Origin: Euryhalocaulis caribicus
GTDB taxonomy: Bacteria; Pseudomonadota; Alphaproteobacteria; Caulobacterales; Maricaulaceae
NCBI RefSeq assembly: GCF_000412185.1
Contig: NZ_ASJA01000004.1
Coordinates: forward strand, 150,001-214,000
Reading direction: 5' to 3'
Length of the DNA: 64,000 bases
The stretch's first letter is position 1. Each line of letters starts with the position of its first letter. The notes under the pieces are model-generated. The model ran no database searches. It was not told the origin of the DNA and saw nothing but the letters and a program-made list of their open reading frames with translations. Shown piece by piece: positions 57,301-64,000 of the stretch. A program made the translations under genes and the position numbers.

Positions 57301-57332
57301 GGGCGCTCCGCTGATCGACCTGCGGAGCGCCC
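57301..57332 (-). terminator. Rho-independent terminator of recA
   Basis: An 11-bp perfect stem (57301-57311 with 57322-57332). On the minus strand it is followed by TTTTCTTAT, and lies 36 bp after the recA stop. Confidence 0.9.
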
Positions 57333-57368
57333 TCTCTAATCGCCGGGACGCATGGAAGGGGCGGAGCG

Positions 57369-58451
57369 TCAGCCGGCCTCGGCCGCCTCATCGTCGCTCT
57401 CCGGGGGAAGGAGCATGTCGTCGACGATAAGACCAGCGTTCTTGCGGACCGCCGCATCGATCTGCGCGGCGATGTCCGGATTATCCAGAAGGAACTGACG
57501 GGCGTTCTCCCGGCCCTGTCCGATGCGCTCGGACCCGTAGGAATACCAGGAGCCGGATTTCTCCACGACCTCGGCCTTGACGCCCAGATCGATCAGCTCG
57601 CCCATCTTGGAGATGCCCTCGCCGTACAGGATGTCGAATTCGACCTCCCGGAAGGGCGGAGCCACCTTGTTCTTGACCACCTTCACCTTGGTCTGGTTGC
57701 CGATCACCTCGTCGCGGTTCTTGATCGCGCCGATGCGGCGGATATCCAGACGCACGCTGCAATAGAATTTCAGCGCGTTGCCGCCGGTCGTGGTTTCGGG
57801 CGAGCCGAACATCACGCCGATCTTGTGGCGGATCTGGTTGATGAAGATGACGGTCGTCCTGGATTTGGAGATGGAGGCCGTCAGCTTGCGCAGCGCCTGA
57901 CTCATCAGCCGCGCCTGCAGGCCCGGCAGGGAGTCGCCCATCTCGCCTTCCAGCTCGGCGCGCGGCACCAGGGCGGCCACCGAGTCGATGACCAGCACGT
58001 CCAGCGCGCCCGAGCGCACCAGCGTATCGGTGATTTCCAGCGCCTGCTCGCCCGCATCCGGCTGGGCGACCAGAAGCTCGTTCACGTCCACGCCCAGCTT
58101 CGCGGCATAGACCGGGTCCAGCGCGTGCTCAGCGTCAACGAAGGCGGCGACGCCGCCGTCTTTCTGAGCCTCGGCTACGCAGTGCAGGGCCAGCGTCGTC
58201 TTGCCCGAGGATTCAGGGCCGTAAATCTCGATAATGCGTCCGCGCGGCAGACCGCCGACGCCTAGCGCGATATCCAGCCCGATAGAGCCGGTCGAGATCG
58301 CCTCGATATCCAGCGATTCCCGCTGGCCGAGCTTCATCATCGAGCCCTTGCCGAATTGCCGGTCGATCTGACTGAGAGCGGATTCGAGCGCCCGCTCCTT
58401 GTCGCTGTTCTGTTTCTTTTCGCTCACGACTTTTAATGCTGGTTGCGCCAT
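57369..58451 (-). CDS. recA: Recombinase RecA
   Basis: 360 residues. Walker [10 protein letters not shown] (78-86), Walker [16 protein letters not shown], loop L2 region [22 protein letters not shown] and the acidic C-terminal tail are all present. RecA forms filaments on ssDNA, carries out strand exchange and activates LexA self-cleavage. The LexA box 80 bp upstream indicates SOS control, and a terminator follows. Confidence 0.98.
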   Translation of the reverse strand: MAQPALKVVSEKKQNSDKERALESALSQIDRQFGKGSMMKLGQRESLDIEAISTGSIGLDIALGVGGLPRGRIIEIYGPESSGKTTLALHCVAEAQKDGGVAAFVDAEHALDPVYAAKLGVDVNELLVAQPDAGEQALEITDTLVRSGALDVLVIDSVAALVPRAELEGEMGDSLPGLQARLMSQALRKLTASISKSRTTVIFINQIRHKIGVMFGSPETTTGGNALKFYCSVRLDIRRIGAIKNRDEVIGNQTKVKVVKNKVAPPFREVEFDILYGEGISKMGELIDLGVKAEVVEKSGSWYSYGSERIGQGRENARQFLLDNPDIAAQIDAAVRKNAGLIVDDMLLPPESDDEAAEAG

Positions 58452-58530
58452 TGGTTCCGCCCCTTAGATCACAGCCCCCGAGTCGGGGCAATCAATCTCC
58501 ATGGCCGTAGTCGTACCTGTTTTGTTCTTA

Positions 58531-58545
58531 GAACGCAAGGGGAAC
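58531..58545 (-). promoter_or_regulatory. LexA (SOS) box upstream of recA
   Basis: Read on the minus strand the site is GTTC-CCCTTGC-GTTC, an exact match to the alphaproteobacterial SOS operator GTTC-N7-GTTC. It ends 79 bp before the recA ATG, an expected promoter position. Confidence 0.93.
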
Positions 58546-58639
58546 ATTTTACCATGACGCAAAGCCCTGATTTTCGTGGCGTTGCGGGGCGGGTGCGCTA
58601 AAATCGGCGGGTCTCGACCGGCCTGAAAGGAACATTCCG

Positions 58640-59089
58640 ATGCGAATCGTGCTCGCCGCCGCGCTGGGTTTCACGCCCGCCGCCGCTTTCGCCCATGATC
58701 CGGATGGCGCGAACGCCAACACCGCCCTCACCCCGCCGGGCCTGACCAATGTCATGCGCGAACCCCTCGTGATCGATGACGGTCTGGAAGTGATCATAAC
58801 CGACATCCAGATGGGCCCCGGCGCCACCCTGCCGCGCCATTACCACCCGGGCGAGGAATTCATCTACGTGCTGGAGGGATCGGCGACGCACCGGCAGGAC
58901 GGGCAGGAGGACATCCTGCTGGAAGCCGGCGATTCCTATCACATCCCGCCCGAGGCCATTCACGCGCCGGTCACGATGGACGAGGGCATGCGCGCGGTGG
59001 TGTTCCGCGTCCACGTAAAGGGCGAGCCGGAGCGGATTCTGGTCGACGGGAACGGCGATCCGGTCGAGGATAATCCGGCCGGAAACTAG
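58640..59089 (+). CDS. Secreted cupin-domain protein
   Basis: 149 residues with an N-terminal signal (MRIVLAAALGFTPAAAFA) and a single cupin domain: LPRHYHPGEEFIYVLEG holds the first metal-binding motif (HxH and Glu) and PPEAIHAPVTM the second His. Such small periplasmic cupins usually bind a metal; substrate unknown. GAAAGGAAC lies upstream of the ATG. It is divergent from recA (188 bp), and the LexA box lies between them, closer to this gene than to recA, so SOS influence on it cannot be excluded. Confidence 0.85.
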   Translation: MRIVLAAALGFTPAAAFAHDPDGANANTALTPPGLTNVMREPLVIDDGLEVIITDIQMGPGATLPRHYHPGEEFIYVLEGSATHRQDGQEDILLEAGDSYHIPPEAIHAPVTMDEGMRAVVFRVHVKGEPERILVDGNGDPVEDNPAGN

Positions 59090-59113
59090 GTTTCCCGGCC
59101 CAAATCCATGCCT

Positions 59114-59617
59114 TCATCCCCGCGGGACCGCCGCAATGTGGCGCGCAAGCTTTTCAAGAGTTTGCCCGCCATATTCGACGGCGCCGAAGCCGATCTTGTT
59201 TTGCCGTTGTTCCCGGGACGGATGCATTTGACGGAGCGTGATGACGGTCTTGCCATCGCTTTGCTCATCAAAGGTTACAAGCATACGGAACTTACCGTGA
59301 TCGTCGTCCTGATCCGAACCATGCTCCACCTCCAACAGTGTTGGAGTTTCCATGCGAATAAAGACCATTTTGTTTGTGTAACGGGTCCCATCCGGAGCCA
59401 CCATGTCAAACCGCCAGACCCCGCCGGGTTTGAGGTCGATCTCTTTGGTCTCGATGCTGAAACCGTCGGGCCCGAACCAGGCCTGTATCTGATCCGGATC
59501 TGTCCAGGCGGAGTAAACGATGTCGCGAGGGGCATCGATCACCCGCGCCAGAACAATCTCTCGATCAAGAGGCCAATCAGACCAGGCCGACTCTGAACTG
59601 TTGAGTGCGCCAGCCAT
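59114..59617 (-). CDS. SRPBCC/AHSA1-type protein
   Basis: 167 residues of the AHSA1-like START/SRPBCC fold: IVLARVIDAPRDIVYSAWTD at the start of the domain, WFGPDGFSIETKEIDLKPGG in the middle, KTVITLRQMH near the end. These helix-grip proteins bind hydrophobic ligands and often sit behind an ArsR regulator, exactly as here: the ArsR gene ends four bases before this start. Function unknown. Confidence 0.85.
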   Translation of the reverse strand: MAGALNSSESAWSDWPLDREIVLARVIDAPRDIVYSAWTDPDQIQAWFGPDGFSIETKEIDLKPGGVWRFDMVAPDGTRYTNKMVFIRMETPTLLEVEHGSDQDDDHGKFRMLVTFDEQSDGKTVITLRQMHPSREQRQNKIGFGAVEYGGQTLEKLARHIAAVPRG

Positions 59618-59621
59618 AGGT

Positions 59622-59957
59622 TCAATTTCCTTCTTTCATGCGTTTTATGTGACCTTCCATACGGTCCAGACGCTTTTCCCAAAGCGAGATATGTTGGCGG
59701 AGCCATTCGTCGCTGGCGTGTAATGCGCCCTTCTCGATCCTGCATGTCCTGATCCGTCCGACTTTCTCGGAACTGATGAGGCCGCTCCTTTCAAGAACGC
59801 GCACATGCTTCAGCAGCGTAGGCAGTGCGATATCGAAAGGCTCCGACAATTCGCCAACAGATGCCGGCCCCTCGCACAGTCGGCTGACGATCGCGCGTCT
59901 TGTGGGATCGCCAAGGGCCGAAAACGTCCTGTCGAGTTCGTCACTAAACTTAGCCAT
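59622..59957 (-). CDS. ArsR-family transcriptional regulator
   Basis: 111 residues with the winged-helix ArsR core: FSALGDPTRRAIVSRLCEGPASVGELSEPF and ALPTLLKHVRVLERSGLISSEK. No metal-binding Cys motif (CxC) is present; this subgroup is usually paired with SRPBCC proteins and senses other signals. First gene of a two-gene unit with the SRPBCC gene, which it probably controls by autoregulation. Confidence 0.9.
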   Translation of the reverse strand: MAKFSDELDRTFSALGDPTRRAIVSRLCEGPASVGELSEPFDIALPTLLKHVRVLERSGLISSEKVGRIRTCRIEKGALHASDEWLRQHISLWEKRLDRMEGHIKRMKEGN

Positions 59958-60125
59958 ATGGGAAAGTATATCCGAGACCTACGCCCGGGCAAGGAAAACT
60001 TTCACCAGTAGCTAAGTTTCAAATCGGGGATACATTGCGCGCGCCGCTCAGGATGTATACGGCCGCGCAAATTGGGTTCGGTTCGGCAATAAACCGCTAT
60101 TTTACGACGCATGGAATAAGGGCAA

Positions 60126-62618
60126 CTAGCCCCCCGCCATCACCGTTTTCACCATTTCCGCCAGTTGCGGCAGGGTGAAGGGTTTGGGCAGGAAGCGTAC
60201 GTCCTGCTCGCGCGAGAGCACGTCGGAGAATTCCTCCTCCGCATATCCCGAGATGAAGATGACGCGGGCATCGCCCAGATGCTCGCGCGCGGCTTCCAGC
60301 AGGCCCGGCCCGTCCAGACCCGGCATCACGACATCGGAGACCATCAGGTCGATCTGGCCGGAATACTGTTCGGCCAGCTCCAGCGCCTCCTCACCGTCTT
60401 CGGCCTCGATCACCTCATAACCGCGCTTGGTCAGGGTCTTGGCGGCGATCTGGCGCACCGCGTTTTCGTCCTCGACCAGCAGGATGCGGCCGCGGCCGGC
60501 CAGATCAGCCGGCGCCTTGGGCGCGCGGGTGCGGGCGACCTGTTCCTCCATCGCCTGCACTTCCTCAACCTCGGCCTCCGCGGCCGGCAGGAAGATGCGG
60601 AACGTCGTCCCCTCGCCTTCGCGGGAGTCGACGAAAAGATAGCCGCCGGACTGCTTCACGATGCCATAGACGGTGGCCAGGCCCAGACCCGTGCCCTTGC
60701 CGGGCTCCTTGGTTGTAAAGAAGGGCTCGAAAATCTTCTCGCGCGTCTCGGCGTCCATGCCGCTGCCGGTGTCCGAGACCTCGATCAGCAGATAATCGCC
60801 AGGTTTCGTTCCGGTCTCCCGGTCCGGAATATCGGCCTGTTCGGCGGCCTGGGTGCGAATGGTCAGCGTGCCGCCGCCCTGATCGCGCATGGCGTCGCGG
60901 GCGTTTGTGGCGAGATTCATCAGCGCGGTTTCGATCTGTCCCTTGTCGGCGCGCACCTTGGGCAGGTCGCGGCCATGCACGATGTCGGTCTTGACCGTTT
61001 CCTCCAGAACCTGCCGCAACAGCACGGAGAGGTCCGAAAGCAGGTCCGTCATGTCCAGCAGTTCGGCGCGGAAGGTCTGCTTGCGGGAGAAGGCCAGCAG
61101 CTTGCGCACCAGGCCCGCCGCGCGGCTGACCGTCTGGTTGATGTTCTGCAGCTCCGGATAGGCCGGATCACCCACCGGGTGACGCTCCAGCAGCAGGTCG
61201 CAATTGCCCCGGATGGCGGTCAGAAGATTGTTGAAATCATGCGCCACGCCGCCGGCCAGCTGGCCGATGGCCTGCATTTTCTGGGACTGCACCAGCTGGC
61301 GTTCCAGATCCTTCCAGCCAGACACGTCCACGATATAGGCCACCCAGCGGCCCAGCCCGTCCTGCGCGAAATAGACATGGGCGTCGCGCTCGGTCTCGGT
61401 CAGGCGCGCCTCCACCGGCTCGCCGTTGCGCTCGGCGGCCAGGGTGTCGAACACCCCCGCCCCGAACAGCTTCCCGAACGTCTCGCCCGGCTGCGCCTGC
61501 CCGCCCGTCATCTGGACAATGGCGGGGTTGGCGTCCTCGATCACCGCCGCGGCCGGGTCGTCCCGGTCCAGGCGCACCACACCGAACGGGGCGCTGGCGA
61601 ACATGTCGTCGAAGGACTGGCTCTCGCCCGCCTCGCTCACCGCTTCGGACGGCGCCGGCGCGGTTGGCACGCCGGTCCACGACTCGCCATAGACGACAGA
61701 GCGCGACGGCCCGCCATCCTCCGGCCAGACCGTCACGATCACCGCCGGGCTCTCCACCCCGCCGCGGGAGCGGATCACCGCTTCTGTCCGCGTCGCGCCC
61801 TTGCGCCGCTGCAAGACCTGCCGCGCGTCCTCGCCGCTGAGAAAATCGGTCAGTTTCAGCTCGTCCGCCTCGCCGGAAACGCCGATCCAGTCCTTCAGCA
61901 CCGCGTTGCAGAAGACCAGACGCCCGTCGGCGGCGGCGGAAAACAGCCCCGCGGGAACCGCGTCCGCGAAAGCGCCCGCGCCCGAAGGGGCCGACGGCGC
62001 GATGACCGTCTCATCGCTTTCGGGGGCCGGCGTCTCGCTCAGCCGCCACAGCGTCTCGCCATGCCCCAGCGGCCGCGAGGTCAGCGTCACGGGCCGCCCG
62101 GCGCCGGAAAGCGGGGGCAGGTCCGCCGCGCCCGGCTGGCCGGTCTGCGCGGCGCGGGCCAGGCGGAACAGCGCCGATGACGCGTCCGGATCGCCGCCCA
62201 GCAGCCGGTCCAGCCCGGCGGGGCGGTCATCCTCTCCATCGGCGTGGAAAACCCGGGTCAGCGCGATATAGGCCGGGTTCGCCGCCACCGGCGTACCCCG
62301 CTTGTCGGTGACCACCAGCGCATCGCGGGCGGATTCGAACGCCGCCATGGCGAAGGCGGGCGGCGGCGCATTGGTCCCGCGCTCCATCCCCTTCACCGCG
62401 GCCTCGCCCGCCAGCAGGACATAGAGCAGCGCAAATCCCGCCGCCGTGACCCCGGCCAGCAGAAGGAAGCCGTGCCAGCCCGCGGCGGGCGCGGCGAACA
62501 CCGCGACCGCGGCGGCCAGGAACGCAATGGCGGCGCAGCCCCAGAAGGCGAGCCGCACCCACAGCCGGTCGAAAAGGTCGGCGCGGGCGGGCGGAGAGTC
62601 GTTGGCGATATCGGTCAT
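60126..62618 (-). CDS. cckA: Hybrid sensor histidine kinase CckA
   Basis: 830 residues from ATG 62618. Two N-terminal membrane segments (about 20-75) are followed by PAS-like regions (about 90-440). The HisKA domain with phosphoacceptor His460 sits in [21 protein letters not shown]. The HATPase domain ([32 protein letters not shown]) and a C-terminal receiver with Asp762 ([13 protein letters not shown]) complete it. This architecture and the HDFNNLLTA-type H-box match CckA, the membrane kinase that feeds ChpT-CtrA and CpdR to set the cell cycle. Position beside flhB supports the call. Confidence 0.92.
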   Translation of the reverse strand: MTDIANDSPPARADLFDRLWVRLAFWGCAAIAFLAAAVAVFAAPAAGWHGFLLLAGVTAAGFALLYVLLAGEAAVKGMERGTNAPPPAFAMAAFESARDALVVTDKRGTPVAANPAYIALTRVFHADGEDDRPAGLDRLLGGDPDASSALFRLARAAQTGQPGAADLPPLSGAGRPVTLTSRPLGHGETLWRLSETPAPESDETVIAPSAPSGAGAFADAVPAGLFSAAADGRLVFCNAVLKDWIGVSGEADELKLTDFLSGEDARQVLQRRKGATRTEAVIRSRGGVESPAVIVTVWPEDGGPSRSVVYGESWTGVPTAPAPSEAVSEAGESQSFDDMFASAPFGVVRLDRDDPAAAVIEDANPAIVQMTGGQAQPGETFGKLFGAGVFDTLAAERNGEPVEARLTETERDAHVYFAQDGLGRWVAYIVDVSGWKDLERQLVQSQKMQAIGQLAGGVAHDFNNLLTAIRGNCDLLLERHPVGDPAYPELQNINQTVSRAAGLVRKLLAFSRKQTFRAELLDMTDLLSDLSVLLRQVLEETVKTDIVHGRDLPKVRADKGQIETALMNLATNARDAMRDQGGGTLTIRTQAAEQADIPDRETGTKPGDYLLIEVSDTGSGMDAETREKIFEPFFTTKEPGKGTGLGLATVYGIVKQSGGYLFVDSREGEGTTFRIFLPAAEAEVEEVQAMEEQVARTRAPKAPADLAGRGRILLVEDENAVRQIAAKTLTKRGYEVIEAEDGEEALELAEQYSGQIDLMVSDVVMPGLDGPGLLEAAREHLGDARVIFISGYAEEEFSDVLSREQDVRFLPKPFTLPQLAEMVKTVMAGG

Positions 62619-62661
62619 GGCGCGAATCAATTCCTGTTCGCGGTTACTCTACTACGTTCGT

Positions 62662-63744
62662 CTAGTTCGCGCGGCGTCCGCGCTTCTTCGCCAGCGCCAT
62701 GATCTGTCCGATGATCTGGGCGACGGCCTGGAAATGTTCCTCGGGGATCGGCTCGTCCAGCTCGGCCGTGGCGTGCAGGGCGCGGGCGAGCGGCGGATCC
62801 TCGATCACGCTCACCCCCGATTCCTCGGCCACTTCCCGGATGCGCAGGGCCAGCGCGTCGACGCCCTTGGCCACGCAGATCGGCGCCGGGGTTTCCCCGC
62901 GCTCATATTTCAGCGCCACGGCGTAGTGGGTCGGGTTGGCGATCACGACGGTGGAGTCCGGCACCTCGGCCAGCATCCGGCGGCGGCCGCGCTCCTGCCT
63001 TATCTGGCGCAGCTTGGCCTTCACGTGCGGGTCGCCCTCGGTGTTCTTCATCTCCTCCTTCAGCTCCCGCCGGGACATTTTCTGCTTCTGCATGAAGGAG
63101 TGGCGCTGCCAGACATAGTCGGCCGCCGCGATCACCGAATAAACGATCAGCGCGGCGATCATCAGGGCGATCGCGGCGTTGCGGATAATCACCGGCGCCG
63201 CGACGATATCCAGTTGCGGCATGACCAGAAGCTGGTCGCGGCGCGGCCACAGCGCGATGGAAACCGCCACCGCCACCATCGACATCTTGGCGACGCCCTT
63301 CAGGAAATTGACCAGCGCCTGCGGCCCGAACAGGCGCTTTGCGCCCTCGACCGGCGACAGCTTGGAAAGCTTCGGCTTCACTTTCTCGAACGTCCAGACC
63401 GGCTTGGTCTGCACCATGTTGCCGGCGATGGCGGCCAGGATGATCACCCCGAACAGCGCGCCAAGGCTCAGTGCGATGCGCACTCCCACGGCGGCGGCGA
63501 GGCCCGGCAGCGCCGCGGCGTCGACCGCAATATCGTGCGGCCGCGCCAGGAACATGCGCAGCCAGTCGCTGACCGCCCCCATCGTCGTCTGCGACATCAC
63601 CGCGATCACGAACAGGCCGGAGGCCAGAACGAACCAGCCGGGAATTTCCTGGCTGCGCGGCGAGTCGCCTTTCTTCTGCGCCTCGTCGAGTTTTCGTTGC
63701 GAGGGCTGTTCTGTCTTCTGACTCTTGTCCTGATCGTCGGCCAT
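62662..63744 (-). CDS. flhB: Flagellar export protein FlhB
   Basis: 360 residues. Four hydrophobic segments lie in the N-terminal half after a charged start (DKSQKTEQPSQRKLDEAQKK). The cytoplasmic C-domain keeps the autocleavage site NPTH with Asn270-Pro271 (VVIANPTHYAVALKY). FlhB controls substrate switching of the flagellar type III export apparatus. It begins nine bases after the fliR stop, so both belong to one flagellar operon, and cckA follows 43 bp downstream. Confidence 0.96.
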   Translation of the reverse strand: MADDQDKSQKTEQPSQRKLDEAQKKGDSPRSQEIPGWFVLASGLFVIAVMSQTTMGAVSDWLRMFLARPHDIAVDAAALPGLAAAVGVRIALSLGALFGVIILAAIAGNMVQTKPVWTFEKVKPKLSKLSPVEGAKRLFGPQALVNFLKGVAKMSMVAVAVSIALWPRRDQLLVMPQLDIVAAPVIIRNAAIALMIAALIVYSVIAAADYVWQRHSFMQKQKMSRRELKEEMKNTEGDPHVKAKLRQIRQERGRRRMLAEVPDSTVVIANPTHYAVALKYERGETPAPICVAKGVDALALRIREVAEESGVSVIEDPPLARALHATAELDEPIPEEHFQAVAQIIGQIMALAKKRGRRAN

Positions 63745-63753
63745 GGCGGCGCT

Positions 63754-64000
63754 CTAGCCCCCCATCTGCATGATGAAGGCCTCGAACCGGTCCAGCCAGG
63801 CCAGCAGCGCGGCCCCCATGACCAGCGCGAAGATCGAGAACCCGACCAGGATATTGCTGGGCAGGGCGATGAAGAAAATCTGCGCCTGCGGCATCAGACG
63901 CGAAAGCACGCCCAGCGCCAGATAGAAGACCAGTCCGAACACCAGCAGCGGCGAGGCCATCTGGATGCCCAGCGTGAACACCTCCGCGAACGTGCTCAGC
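63754..64000 (-). CDS. fliR: Flagellar export protein FliR (C-terminal part)
   Basis: The last 81 codons, cut by the window edge. FTLGIQMASPLLVFGLVFYLALGVLSRLMPQ and the following IFFIALPSNILVG match the conserved C-terminal membrane region of FliR, a component of the export gate with FliP and FliQ. The start lies beyond 64000. Immediately upstream of flhB. Confidence 0.92.
   Translation of the reverse strand, partial: LSTFAEVFTLGIQMASPLLVFGLVFYLALGVLSRLMPQAQIFFIALPSNILVGFSIFALVMGAALLAWLDRFEAFIMQMGG

Noticed and set aside
60165-62180. A 671-codon plus-strand frame opposite cckA
   Set aside because: It is a shadow of cckA. The translation is rich in Arg, Gln and His with no recognisable domain.

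Overview
The window looks like a chromosomal segment of a stalked or prosthecate-type alphaproteobacterium (Caulobacterales/Maricaulales, Hyphomonadaceae-like). Supporting signs are high GC, the holdfast-anchor genes hfaA-hfaB-hfaD, a CckA hybrid histidine kinase next to flhB-fliR, and an alphaproteobacterial LexA box (GTTC-N7-GTTC) in front of recA. The genus is inferred; no database search was possible.

Layout. (1) 1-4344: the end of an unknown gene, a CBS-domain protein, a TPR-sulfotransferase, and a minus-strand run of three paralogous small sulfotransferases. The last of the three has lost its PAPS-binding residues. (2) 4479-42818: a large accessory region of RTX (GGxGxD nonapeptide) proteins, with twelve full-length genes and one C-terminal fragment. 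Four of them carry protease domains: two metzincin/serralysin-type, one kexin-like S8 with a P-domain, and one S8/S53-like. Eleven of the full-length proteins end in recognisable versions of the same secretion module. None has a Sec signal, and no type I secretion ABC/MFP/OMP gene lies in the window, so the exporter must be elsewhere. Embedded near the left end are a rhomboid protease and hfaABD, which has a textbook sigma-54 promoter. A compatible-solute (OpuC/Osm-type) ABC system, itself split by an opposite-strand VOC gene, interrupts the RTX array at 27.4-30.3 kb. (3) 42932-46648: another sulfotransferase-like gene, an AlgI-type MBOAT O-acyltransferase and its AlgJ/AlgX-like partner, suggesting sulfation and acetylation of a surface polysaccharide. 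(4) 46675-64000: core genes, namely a phoH-like ATPase, gamma-carbonic anhydrase, PilZ protein, PAS_5 protein, a secreted Cys-containing protein, trmJ-like methyltransferase, icd, Kef-type antiporter, alaS, recA, cupin, SRPBCC + ArsR pair, cckA, flhB and the 3' end of fliR.

Together, the left two thirds read as a cell-surface/secretome island: holdfast anchoring, polysaccharide decoration, and a battery of Ca2+-folding secreted proteins and proteases. Signs of ongoing diversification are a 240-bp stretch identical between two RTX genes, shuffled internal modules, a stand-alone C-terminal fragment, and several different inverted repeats in the AT-rich leaders of individual RTX genes. The most unusual regulatory candidates are a perfect 16-bp inverted repeat directly before the Shine-Dalgarno of the RTX gene at 20811, and a leader at 33074-33166 that can form mutually exclusive pairings around its Shine-Dalgarno.
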